64,000 nucleotides of DNA. Source: CAYYYP01 sp964475985. GTDB lineage: Bacteria; Bdellovibrionota; UBA1018; CAYHWW01. The notes beneath the pieces are model-generated. The model made no database searches. It saw only the letters and a list, made by a program, of their open reading frames with translations, and had not been told where the DNA came from. The first letter of the stretch is position 1. Each line of letters opens with the position of its first letter. This document shows, in pieces, positions 55,031 to 63,159 of this stretch. Both the position numbers and the translations under genes were made by a program. The stretch lies in NCBI GenBank assembly GCA_964475985.1, contig CAYYYP010000009.1, forward strand, positions 1 through 64,000, read 5' to 3'.

Positions 55031-57790
55031 ATGCCTCAGGTGAAATCTCTTTCCGCTCGCCCAGAAACTCGCAACCCAAAAGGTTCTTCTACGCAGGACG
55101 TCACCCAAGTCGACCTCGCCCTTCTAAGGCGACTTGCTAAGCGGGCTCATTACTATTCCACGCAAATGATTCATCTCGCCAATAACCGAGACGACGTACA
55201 AAAAGGTGATCCTAAAATTGGAGGTCATCCGGCGGCCTGCGCAAGCCTCACCCACATCATGGGCGCACTTCATCTTTTAGTTCGTGAACCCCAGGATCAC
55301 ATTGCCGTAAAACCCCACGGTTCTCCCATGGACCACGCTTATCACCATATGCTGGGTCTTTTTTACCACCAAGATGGCAGCCGCTTTTCCACGGACCAGG
55401 CCAAACGCGCGATGCATCATTTGCGTAAATTCGGTGATCCCGATTCTGCAAGCTACGATCCCGTTTTTCAAAGCTATCATGCGGCCTGGGATCCGGATGC
55501 TTTCAACTATTTTCCCTCGGGCACGGTTGGCATTCCACCGGTAGCTTCCGCCTATATGGCACTAGGTTACCGCTTTGCTAAGGACCATGGTTTTGAAGTG
55601 CCAGAAAACGCACACTTCTGGAGCATCATGGGCGATTCGGAATTCCGAGAAGGTTCCTTACATGAGTGTATTCCGGACTTAGCCGAGCGACACCTAGGAA
55701 ATGTGACTTGGATTGTTGATTACAATCGACAGAATCTTGATGGCGCTCGCATCAAGTCCGACGACCTTACGGGCACGGACGCTGACCGCATTGAAAAACT
55801 CGCCAAAGCCAATGGCTGGGATGTTTTAAATCTTCGACATGGCCATAAACGCACCGAGTTTTTTCAAAAAACCGGTGGTGAAGCATTACGGAAAGTTTTT
55901 GAACTCCACTTATCCGATTACGAATTTCAAAGCCTCTTGCTCGCAAAGGATGGAAAAATTGCGAGAAAACGGTTCATTGAGCTTGAGCCCATTTTAGAGC
56001 GGGCCCTTTCGGCATTAAGTGATCAGGAAGTTAGGGAATTGGTAGAAGACCTCGGTGGTCATGACTTCAAGACCCTGTATGACGCCTTTAAAAAATGTCG
56101 ACTAAGCCAACGTAAACCGACCATGGTTATTGCCCACACCATCAAGGGTTGGAACTTAGATTGTGCTGCGGCTTCTGGAAATCACAGCGCACTTCCGAGC
56201 GATGAAGAAGTTGTGAGAATCAGGGATTCAGAAAAAATTCCTAGCAACGATGTGTTTGCTCTCTTTGGCGCTAACTCTGAAGAGACAGCTTTCTGCGCAA
56301 AACGCGGGGAATATCTGCATAAAGGATTTGAATCCCAGCGTGCATTAAAACAAAGGAATTTAGAACGAGCACTGAAACGTTTTGATGAAGTTCAAGGACT
56401 TCCCGATTCCTTTGGTATTGATCTTAAATTGGTACCTTGGGCGAACACCCAGTGGATGTGGGGGCAGCTTGCGGCCAAGTTAGTGCGTATTGCTAACACC
56501 AAGGAGCCAAAAGGTTCTGATTTACAGTGGAAACCCATTGCCGATGCTCTGGTCACCATGGCGCCGGATGTCGGAACCTCAACCAATTTAAATCCTAGCA
56601 TGGATGGTAAAATTTACGGGCCTGACGCACCGAACTTCGAAGACATCTATCATGTGCGGGACTCCAGACGGCCTGACCTCGTACCTTTAGAACGCCAAAC
56701 CAATCGACATATTCGGTTTGAAATTGAAGAAGCCAATGCTATGTCCTGCGCCGGCAGTTTTGGAAAGTTAAGGGACGTACTGGGAGTACCGGTTCTCCCC
56801 ATGATGTCGATTTACGACTTCTTCATCAAACGTGCGCTAGATCAACTTTTTTACAATGCCTATTGGCGCTCAAGTTTTATTTTAGTGGGAACACCCTCTG
56901 GCGTTTCCCTTTCTCCGGAAGGCGCTCAACATTCTTGGAAATCTGATTTACAAATTCCCAATCTCATCACGTGGGAACCGGCTTATGCGTTGGAACTCGA
57001 CTGGATTTTTGCCGACGCAGTGAAACGTCATTACCTTGCCAATAATCTGGGTCGCCAGTCCGTACTCATCCGTGCGGTCACCATGAGCATTGATCAAAAA
57101 CCCATGATGGCCTGTTTGAAAAAACAAAACCGTTTTCAAGGCAAAACCGATGCAGAGATCCTAGCCGTCACTCGGGAAGAGTGTCTGGCCGGCGGTTACT
57201 GGCTCATCAATCATGAAGGCGCAAATGGTTATCTGCCGGGCGAGAACGTCGTGCATATCTTTGCCATGGGGACCCTGGTTCCCCAGGCCATCGAAGCAAG
57301 CCAGAATCTTGAGAAAAAGGGCGTGTTTGCGAACGTCATTGTAGTGACCTCACCAGATTTACTCTGCGGAAATCTTGGACATGATGATGATTTCCGCCAC
57401 CTGAAAAAAACTTTGGGCATTAATGGAAATCTTTATTTGACCTCGGGCCAAGTCGCAAAAACAAACGATCAAAATCAGAGCGGCGCCAAACCCGTGCTCA
57501 CCCCTTCAAATATATTGGATTTACGATCGATCCGCGGCGCTCGCATCCCCATCGTATCGACTCACGATGGTGAGCCAGGCCTTTTGGACAATCTAGGTTC
57601 TATCATTGGGGTGCCCCACGAGACGCTCGCGGTACGTAAACACAGCAAGTCCGGAAGGCCGGTTGATGTTTTTGCATACCAACACATCAATGCCGCTTCG
57701 GTGGAAGCTGCCGTAGACCAGGTTTTTGAAACCGCGGCCTCAGAAGAAATCCTAGTAGACCCAAGGTTGCTAGAAAACTTAAAGTCCTGA
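55031..57790 (+). CDS. pyruvate dehydrogenase E1-like thiamine diphosphate enzyme (AceE/transketolase type)
   Basis: This ~919-residue enzyme resembles the homodimeric E1 of pyruvate dehydrogenase. The thiamine diphosphate motif is GDSEFREG ... VDYNRQNLDG. Upstream, GGHPAACASLTHIMGALHLL matches the transketolase-like N-terminal domain, and later blocks cover the Pyr and C-terminal domains. The ATG at 55031 has AAGGA about 10 nt upstream; the open frame extends to 54935 with an ATG at 54944. No E2, E3 or lipoyl protein is nearby, so the acceptor is unknown. Its end overlaps the convergent FGE-like gene by 12 nt. Confidence 0.8.
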   Translation: MPQVKSLSARPETRNPKGSSTQDVTQVDLALLRRLAKRAHYYSTQMIHLANNRDDVQKGDPKIGGHPAACASLTHIMGALHLLVREPQDHIAVKPHGSPMDHAYHHMLGLFYHQDGSRFSTDQAKRAMHHLRKFGDPDSASYDPVFQSYHAAWDPDAFNYFPSGTVGIPPVASAYMALGYRFAKDHGFEVPENAHFWSIMGDSEFREGSLHECIPDLAERHLGNVTWIVDYNRQNLDGARIKSDDLTGTDADRIEKLAKANGWDVLNLRHGHKRTEFFQKTGGEALRKVFELHLSDYEFQSLLLAKDGKIARKRFIELEPILERALSALSDQEVRELVEDLGGHDFKTLYDAFKKCRLSQRKPTMVIAHTIKGWNLDCAAASGNHSALPSDEEVVRIRDSEKIPSNDVFALFGANSEETAFCAKRGEYLHKGFESQRALKQRNLERALKRFDEVQGLPDSFGIDLKLVPWANTQWMWGQLAAKLVRIANTKEPKGSDLQWKPIADALVTMAPDVGTSTNLNPSMDGKIYGPDAPNFEDIYHVRDSRRPDLVPLERQTNRHIRFEIEEANAMSCAGSFGKLRDVLGVPVLPMMSIYDFFIKRALDQLFYNAYWRSSFILVGTPSGVSLSPEGAQHSWKSDLQIPNLITWEPAYALELDWIFADAVKRHYLANNLGRQSVLIRAVTMSIDQKPMMACLKKQNRFQGKTDAEILAVTREECLAGGYWLINHEGANGYLPGENVVHIFAMGTLVPQAIEASQNLEKKGVFANVIVVTSPDLLCGNLGHDDDFRHLKKTLGINGNLYLTSGQVAKTNDQNQSGAKPVLTPSNILDLRSIRGARIPIVSTHDGEPGLLDNLGSIIGVPHETLAVRKHSKSGRPVDVFAYQHINAASVEAAVDQVFETAASEEILVDPRLLENLKS

Positions 57791-58876
57791 CGCTCCGGCC
57801 GGCAATGCATCGGCACAGCATCTGAAACCCGTTGAATAATCGTGATAACTGAAACTGTGGCTAGGCGTTGCATACAAACAGCCGACGCCATTGATGCTGG
57901 TATCTGCGTAGTAGCCGCCCCTAAAGGCATGGGTACCTGCGTTGCCCGTCCATTCGTGAACGTTTCCCACCAGATCACAAATTCCTTCTTCCGTGCGGCA
58001 ATCACAATCGGAGTTTGCCCCAGAACGGTGCCCCGTTAGCCAAACGGTATCGGCCTGCATATTGATGCAATAATCAGCCGTAATGAGTGATAAATAATTT
58101 CGGTTGGAAACCGCACCGGGCCGGGGACTGCTTTGCGAATAAAGATTTTGCAATGATGCTGCCGGATGGCCTGAGTGTCGCTCATAACTCCGATTACAAC
58201 GATCGCGTAGATTTTGATTGTAGGCTCGGCAAGGCCTATAATCCCTTGAGCTTGGCAACTGACACGTTTCAATACTGCAAAAAAACTGGGGGCCAAGGCA
58301 GGCCCTTTGCCACTCCCGAGGAGTGCAAAGCCGTTTGCCTCCGGCTTGACAAGCTCGTTCGGCCAAGGAACCAGAGATGTGGGTTTGTGGAACAACCCCG
58401 TCAACCGACACCGCAACTACATTTGATCCAGCTACGCTCCTTGGCTCAACGTACGGTGATAGGGCCGCCGTTAATCCTACCGATGGAGTTGCCCCGGCGG
58501 CGGCAGGAACGGACTCTCTCACTAAGCTTGCTTCAAACCGATCTATACAAAAGCCCTGAGCAACGCTCCTCGAAGAATTAATGTCTTCGCAATTTTTTCC
58601 AGGTAAAAAGGACATTCCATGGGGGCAGCGAGGGTGGAATAAAACCTGTCTTTGCCTCGTTAAATTTTGATTTACCTCCGGAACAACTGCCGCCATAGAT
58701 TCCCAACTTCGGCACTGCGTTTGGGTGATTCGTGACAGGGGTCGCACCGTTCTCGGCGGCATGGAAGTAGCGGCGGAGTTCTCCGGGCACTCGGGCGCGG
58801 GCAACGAAGGCATCGGTTGTGCTAGTGCCTGTGTGCTGAACCAAACTAAAAAAAATAACTCGAAAAAAGAAATCAC
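57779..58876 (-). CDS. secreted formylglycine-generating-enzyme-like (SUMF1/FGE-sulfatase) protein
   Basis: This 365-residue protein has a signal peptide (FFELFFLVWFSTQALA) and a C-terminal FGE-sulfatase domain (about 120-360). Family blocks are visible: KRLCTPREWQRAC, LVGNVHEWTGN, FRGGYYA and STGFRCC. True FGE enzymes oxidise a sulfatase Cys to formylglycine with copper and two Cys residues; many family members instead bind ligands or act as accessory proteins. No sulfatase gene is nearby, so the activity is uncertain. It lies 12 nt after the Hpt-like gene and overlaps the end of the E1-like gene by 12 nt on the opposite strand. Confidence 0.82.
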   Translation of the reverse strand: MISFFELFFLVWFSTQALAQPMPSLPAPECPENSAATSMPPRTVRPLSRITQTQCRSWESMAAVVPEVNQNLTRQRQVLFHPRCPHGMSFLPGKNCEDINSSRSVAQGFCIDRFEASLVRESVPAAAGATPSVGLTAALSPYVEPRSVAGSNVVAVSVDGVVPQTHISGSLAERACQAGGKRLCTPREWQRACLGPQFFCSIETCQLPSSRDYRPCRAYNQNLRDRCNRSYERHSGHPAASLQNLYSQSSPRPGAVSNRNYLSLITADYCINMQADTVWLTGHRSGANSDCDCRTEEGICDLVGNVHEWTGNAGTHAFRGGYYADTSINGVGCLYATPSHSFSYHDYSTGFRCCADALPAGASGL

Positions 58877-58888
58877 GTCACCTACCTA

Positions 58889-59341
58889 TCAAGCGAGCGC
58901 CGCGAGGCTTGGATCCACGTTCTTGGCAAGAACCTTCAAACGGTCTTGCAAAACGTGGGACTCAGCTACTGCTTCGGCCGTGCGGGTTTTATCATCTAAA
59001 CAATCCACTAGTTCCTGCACCGTATTTAATACATCTGCCCAAAAACCGGCAAAGAAAGGCAGAAGCGCCCACTTTTTAGTTTCAGCCGCTCGGTAACCCA
59101 TATGCTTGCAAATCTCTGCGATTTTTCCGATCCGACTCAGGCCCTCATGTTCGGGGTCCAACGTCGCGATGGTTTTTGCGGCACCCATAATACGATCGAT
59201 CTTTTGCGCAAATTCAGAAAGCAGTTCCGGTGCATCTGACCCATCAGAGTCTTCGATTTTTTCTACTATGACGCTCAGCTCCGTAATCAAGCCCTTCGTC
59301 TCCACTAAAAAAGATTCTATGATTTCCTGGTCGATGGCCAT
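58889..59341 (-). CDS. Hpt-like helical protein without the phospho-accepting His
   Basis: This 150-residue all-helical protein opens with FLVETKGLITELSVIVEKIED, the pattern of a CheA P1/Hpt domain. In the following helix, where Hpt domains carry the phospho-acceptor in a HxxKG context, it reads FAQKIDRIMGAAKTI and lacks His, so classical phosphotransfer is unlikely. It follows cheY by 5 nt and precedes the FGE-like gene by 12 nt. A binding or scaffolding role for CheY-like proteins is inferred from context only. Confidence 0.65.
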   Translation of the reverse strand: MAIDQEIIESFLVETKGLITELSVIVEKIEDSDGSDAPELLSEFAQKIDRIMGAAKTIATLDPEHEGLSRIGKIAEICKHMGYRAAETKKWALLPFFAGFWADVLNTVQELVDCLDDKTRTAEAVAESHVLQDRLKVLAKNVDPSLAALA

Positions 59342-59346
59342 CCGAT

Positions 59347-59766
59347 TTAACCCACTGCCTTCTTTTTCTGAATCATATCGTAAACCGCTTTTAACTTTTC
59401 CCTTAAAGTGTCGGGAGTGAATGGTTTTGTGACGTAATTGCTGACGCCTGCCTTGATTGCCTCAACAACTTGGGATTTTTCTGACTCGGCCGTCAACAAA
59501 AGAAAAGGTGTAGTTTTTACCGCTTCTAAAGCTCTAACTTTTCTGAGCAGGTCAATACCTTTTAATTTTGGCATATTCCAATCTGAGAGAATTAACTGGA
59601 AAGCCTCACCGGTGGCCGCCGCTGCTTCGATCAAAGGCCAAGCTGTTTCGCCGTCGTCAGCTTCCGTAAGATTTTTATATCCCATTTCCATGAGAGTCTT
59701 TTTAACGATTTTCCTCATGGTCATCATATCGTCCACAACTAAGATTTTCGTGTCGGCAGCAAACAT
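59347..59766 (-). CDS. cheY: CheY-like single-domain response regulator
   Basis: This 139-residue receiver domain has the acidic pair VVDD near residue 11, the phospho-acceptor Asp in LILSDWNMPKLKG, Thr in LLLTAESEK and the conserved Lys in YVTKPFTPDTL. All key residues are present, so it should be phosphorylated by a kinase encoded elsewhere. It is flanked by cheX upstream (32 nt) and the Hpt-like gene downstream (5 nt). The DWNMPxxxG block is typical of chemotaxis CheY proteins. Confidence 0.92.
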   Translation of the reverse strand: MFAADTKILVVDDMMTMRKIVKKTLMEMGYKNLTEADDGETAWPLIEAAAATGEAFQLILSDWNMPKLKGIDLLRKVRALEAVKTTPFLLLTAESEKSQVVEAIKAGVSNYVTKPFTPDTLREKLKAVYDMIQKKKAVG

Positions 59767-59798
59767 TATTTAATTCCCTTCCCAAATGCATTTTTCCG

Positions 59799-60299
59799 CT
59801 ACTTGATTAATGTTCCTTCCACCGTAACTTCCATAGTGAAAGGCCCCACATCGGTATCAAATGGCAGCACCACCGTCGGAGCTTTAGACAAGTGCTTCAT
59901 GGATAAAATTTTACCACGCACAACGGTAGGGATAGCTTTTTCGATTTTATAATTTTTTTCATTTAAGGCAGTTTTTGCGTAGCCAAAAATTATATTTAGT
60001 AGCTCGCCAGCACCATCCTCTAATTCTTTGGAAAGGCATGCATGCTTCTCTCCAATCATTTTTTCCATAAGGTTTAGAAAGGTCGCTTCATTAAAGACTA
60101 ACGCGATGGATCCGCTGAAAACTTTGCTAGTGAGGCCAATTACGGCAGCGATATCGCCGCCTAGTTCCTTAGATGGGTCTTTAAAGTAGGGCTTGCCTGG
60201 TTTAACCTCCAATTGACACTGAACTTTTAACGTATTCAGAGTTCCATCTACAAACGGCCTAATAAATTCAACATCTATCTTCGGCGTATCCATGGTCAC
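59799..60299 (-). CDS. cheX: CheX-like chemotaxis phosphatase
   Basis: This 166-residue protein resembles CheX, which removes phosphate from CheY~P. The signature helix reads GAGELLNIIFGYAKTALNE, containing the ExxN dyad that positions the hydrolytic water. The length and the hydrophobic core pattern of CheC/CheX proteins also fit. It is the first gene of a CheX-CheY-Hpt-like run on the minus strand, so it probably controls the neighbouring CheY. No chemoreceptor, CheA or CheW lies in the window. Confidence 0.82.
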   Translation of the reverse strand: MTMDTPKIDVEFIRPFVDGTLNTLKVQCQLEVKPGKPYFKDPSKELGGDIAAVIGLTSKVFSGSIALVFNEATFLNLMEKMIGEKHACLSKELEDGAGELLNIIFGYAKTALNEKNYKIEKAIPTVVRGKILSMKHLSKAPTVVLPFDTDVGPFTMEVTVEGTLIK

Positions 60300-60392
60300 C
60301 TGCCCTTGCTAATACATTTAGGATGATTGAAATTTTAGGATCTCGCATTAAAAAATGGCAGTTGCCCCAAATAAATCGTGAATCGGAATTTA

Positions 60393-61031
60393 TTAGAGTG
60401 CCGAGCGGCAAGGATCTCCATTCGATTTACCCAAAATTGATCGAAATCCGCGATTTTGCAGTTCTTCATAAATCATATCTGGCGAAACACCTGGCTGCCC
60501 TCGAGGTGGAGATTTCTCCATTTGCTTAAAAAATTTTTTCCAGTATTCGCCACCGAACTGCATGGGCTCAGGCTGAATATGAAAGGCCACGGCCGCAAGT
60601 TCGCTACAATAGTATGCATCATTCCCCCAGGTAAACTCTAGATCATAGAGCTTACCTAATTGCCGACGTAGAAGGGCCTCCGAAAATTCGTGCTCTTCCT
60701 GAATGTCCTTCTGTAAAATATGGGGCTCTGTCCCAAACTGAAGGAGTCGATCCCAGGATATTAACTCAACGCCTCGGCCAGGATAGCTATGGAGCCAACC
60801 TTCATCTAAACGGATTGCAAGATGAGAAAAACCTAAACGCCTTTGCCCGTCCAAAAGGATGAGCTCTTGAGTCACAGGATGCCGCCAGCGCAGAAAAACC
60901 ACCTCAACCAGGCGGGCATCGCACCCAAAACTAAAAAAAACTCCAAAAATGAACGAGAAGGAAATGAAATGGCGGGTCGAATAAAAACTCGCAAAGGGAC
61001 GGCTTAAAAACGCTCTTCCCGCCAGCTTCAT
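60393..61031 (-). CDS. secreted YiiX-like permuted papain-fold protein
   Basis: This 212-residue protein has a hydrophobic N-terminus (FSFIFGVFFSFGC) and a predicted papain-like fold of the permuted NlpC/P60 (YiiX/YaeF) class. The His precedes the Cys in the order HLAIRLDEGW then YYCSELAAVAF. In that class these two residues form the active site of a cysteine hydrolase or acyltransferase. Cleavage by signal or lipoprotein peptidase is uncertain. Its start codon shares an A with the stop of the upstream PuuD-like gene (TAATG). Exact specificity is unknown. Confidence 0.65.
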   Translation of the reverse strand: MKLAGRAFLSRPFASFYSTRHFISFSFIFGVFFSFGCDARLVEVVFLRWRHPVTQELILLDGQRRLGFSHLAIRLDEGWLHSYPGRGVELISWDRLLQFGTEPHILQKDIQEEHEFSEALLRRQLGKLYDLEFTWGNDAYYCSELAAVAFHIQPEPMQFGGEYWKKFFKQMEKSPPRGQPGVSPDMIYEELQNRGFRSILGKSNGDPCRSAL

Positions 61032-61732
61032 TAAAGCAGAATTTCCATCAATGCATAAACTACGATGGCCAAAGCAAAACCGCAGTGAATGACACCCTTA
61101 ACGGTGGTCATGGGGCCAGTTTTTCCTTTAAGCGCATTAGCCTCAAGCAATCCAACGATGATCAAAAGCAAAAGCGAATAAAGACCAAGATGGGATTCCA
61201 TATTGAAAGTTACGGGCAAATGACTTGCAGCGCCCATGTAAAACAATAGTGGAATGGAGAAAACAACGTTTGTACGGGAGGCCACTAGTCCACGCGCGGC
61301 TGCGGCTGCGGCGTCGGGTAAAGCCTGCCCGCCCTGAGCAACCCTGGTGGCGGATTCAATCACGATTTTCTGTTGTGGCCAAATGACAAACCAAACGTTG
61401 GCCCACATGAATAAACCAAAAAGGGTGCCCGTAAGAATAGAAACTCCCCAGGAACTTACGTAAATATCGGCTCCAGCTTCGTGGCCACGCATCATAAGAA
61501 TCAAAATGCCGGTGATCAGAGTGAACATTGCGCCCCATCTGAACCACCAAAGCGCATTCGGAAGCATTTTTTGAATCATATTGGACTTCGTTGTTCCATC
61601 GGTTTGGCTGAAAAACGGACCTTGCACAAAGTTAAAGTAATAAAGCAGACCAATCCAAATGATCCCAAAGAAAAAATGAAACCATCGTAAAATGAATTGT
61701 AAACCAGTCGAACTAAACAGCGCGATTTCCAT
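61031..61732 (-). CDS. PuuD-like multi-pass membrane protein
   Basis: This 233-residue membrane protein has about six hydrophobic segments and the block WANVWFVIWPQQKIVIESATR, which is characteristic of the membrane domain of urate hydroxylase PuuD-like proteins. Family members may oxidise urate using a C-terminal cytochrome-like domain, but here only the membrane part is present, so enzyme activity is doubtful. Its stop overlaps the start of the YiiX-like gene by one base. Confidence 0.7.
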   Translation of the reverse strand: MEIALFSSTGLQFILRWFHFFFGIIWIGLLYYFNFVQGPFFSQTDGTTKSNMIQKMLPNALWWFRWGAMFTLITGILILMMRGHEAGADIYVSSWGVSILTGTLFGLFMWANVWFVIWPQQKIVIESATRVAQGGQALPDAAAAAARGLVASRTNVVFSIPLLFYMGAASHLPVTFNMESHLGLYSLLLLIIVGLLEANALKGKTGPMTTVKGVIHCGFALAIVVYALMEILL

Positions 61733-61827
61733 GAAAATAATCTCCCCATTGTAAGTGATTTGCGTATGATTGCGGTGGCTTTACGCTAGGTCTAGGCACT
61801 TTAACCGTCAAGAAATCTCTTGGGGCG

Positions 61828-62076
61828 CTAACGGCAGTTGGCCAGATACTCTTGTTTGAATCTTTCACAGATTTCATGGAAATTTTGGACAGACCAAGCC
61901 TCGCGCGAAAAACTTTCCGCCAAGCAGTGCCGGTAGGCCTGCTCGCTTTGAATTTCACAATCCTGCGCTTCCGTAGCTGGGGCATGCAGCCGGACCGCTC
62001 CAACCGAATAGGCTACGGATGAAAAGCTAAGGAGCAATAACCACCCAAGACCCGTGAATTTTCTAAACGAGCACAT
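61828..62076 (-). CDS. small secreted Cys-containing protein (82 aa)
   Basis: A signal peptide (FTGLGWLLLLSFSSVAYSVGA) is followed by about 55 residues with four cysteines (CEI, HCL, ICE, NCR), likely two disulfides. Helical charged residues dominate. No family is recognised. It stands 95 nt upstream of the PuuD-like gene on the same strand and downstream of the receiver-TPR gene. The signal peptide and cysteine pattern support it; a longer overlapping frame exists at 61713-62003. Confidence 0.6.
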   Translation of the reverse strand: MCSFRKFTGLGWLLLLSFSSVAYSVGAVRLHAPATEAQDCEIQSEQAYRHCLAESFSREAWSVQNFHEICERFKQEYLANCR

Positions 62077-62163
62077 TGCTTATGTGTGCCTCCCAGTGGG
62101 CAGGGCTAACTCAACTTTTCTGGCTAGAAAAGCCCCTAGGTTTTTATTCGCAGGAATTTAAGA

Positions 62164-63159
62164 TCATTCGTCCTGAATAAAACCTAACTTTTTCACCAAT
62201 GCAGAGTACGTTTTAATTTCCTGCACTCGCTCTTTACCGTAGAACGTCGCATCCAAGCTGATATGCTCTAGAGCTTTTTTGAGATGGTTCAATGCCCCTA
62301 CGTAATCGTGTCGTGCAGCTAAAGTTTTCGCGAGTTCAAGTCTTACCAGCGGATTCGTTTCGTCAAACTCAAGTACACGAAACAACGTTTTTAGAATTTT
62401 GGAATGCAAAAGTTTTAAACTCAAATCAATGCGTTTTGAACTTAATGGTGAAAGCGCGTCCGCCTGAGACAGAAACTCTTCGGCCCGGTCCAAATCACCG
62501 GCATCTAAAAATGCGCGCCCTAAACCCGTGAGCGCTGGCACATACTTAGGCTGAAGGTCCAAAGCATGGGAAAAACAGCGCTTAGCTAAGGTTACATCTG
62601 GCTTGTTCAGAAAAAAATTTCCGGCGTGGGTTAAATATTGAGGTGTGACGCCAGCGGGACTGACTTCATATCCGCTAACGACTTTTCTAAAAATACGATC
62701 GGCTTCTAGGGGATTACGTTCCATGAAGTGCCGATAAGCCTCGCGCACCAGAGTTAACGGGTCATCGGGCAAAAGCTTTTTGCGGGCATTCTTAGTTTTT
62801 AAATATTCATCTACTTGGGCCTTAAGGTCTACCCCGGCAAAGGGCTTAGTAAGCAGGGCGTTGACTTCAAGCTCCATGGCAAGATGAAGAAGATCATCCC
62901 GCTTTTCCTCAAGGGCTAAGATGACATAAAGGTCATCTACAAAAGGTCGCCACTGAAGCTTTTCTAAAAGGCGCTCAGAACTTCCGTCTTCTAAACTGAC
63001 CTCGACGATCATGACGTGAACCACATTTTCCGTCAAAAACCGAATGGCCGACTTCATGTTAGAGGCATAGAAAGTGCGCACGTCCGTAGTGGACTGACGC
63101 AGGAACTGATCCATGATGTCCCGCAAAAGGATCTGGGTACCGACGTTTAAGATATTCAC
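62164..63159 (-). CDS. receiver-domain/TPR protein with Glu at the phospho-acceptor position
   Basis: This 331-residue cytoplasmic protein has an N-terminal receiver-like domain (1-120) and tetratricopeptide repeats (about 135-325; for example AKRCFSHALDLQPKYVPALTGLGRAF). In the receiver, the phospho-acceptor Asp position reads MIVEVSLEDGS, so Glu replaces Asp, while the conserved Lys (LLTKPFAG) is kept. Glu may mimic the phosphorylated state. The GTG start immediately follows the stop of the rRNA methyltransferase gene. Function is inferred as a protein-protein adaptor. Confidence 0.8.
   Translation of the reverse strand: MNILNVGTQILLRDIMDQFLRQSTTDVRTFYASNMKSAIRFLTENVVHVMIVEVSLEDGSSERLLEKLQWRPFVDDLYVILALEEKRDDLLHLAMELEVNALLTKPFAGVDLKAQVDEYLKTKNARKKLLPDDPLTLVREAYRHFMERNPLEADRIFRKVVSGYEVSPAGVTPQYLTHAGNFFLNKPDVTLAKRCFSHALDLQPKYVPALTGLGRAFLDAGDLDRAEEFLSQADALSPLSSKRIDLSLKLLHSKILKTLFRVLEFDETNPLVRLELAKTLAARHDYVGALNHLKKALEHISLDATFYGKERVQEIKTYSALVKKLGFIQDE

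Noticed and set aside
60323..60529. 68-codon plus-strand frame beside the CheX gene
   Set aside because: Most of it is the antisense of the YiiX-like gene, and it has no ribosome site or recognisable motif.
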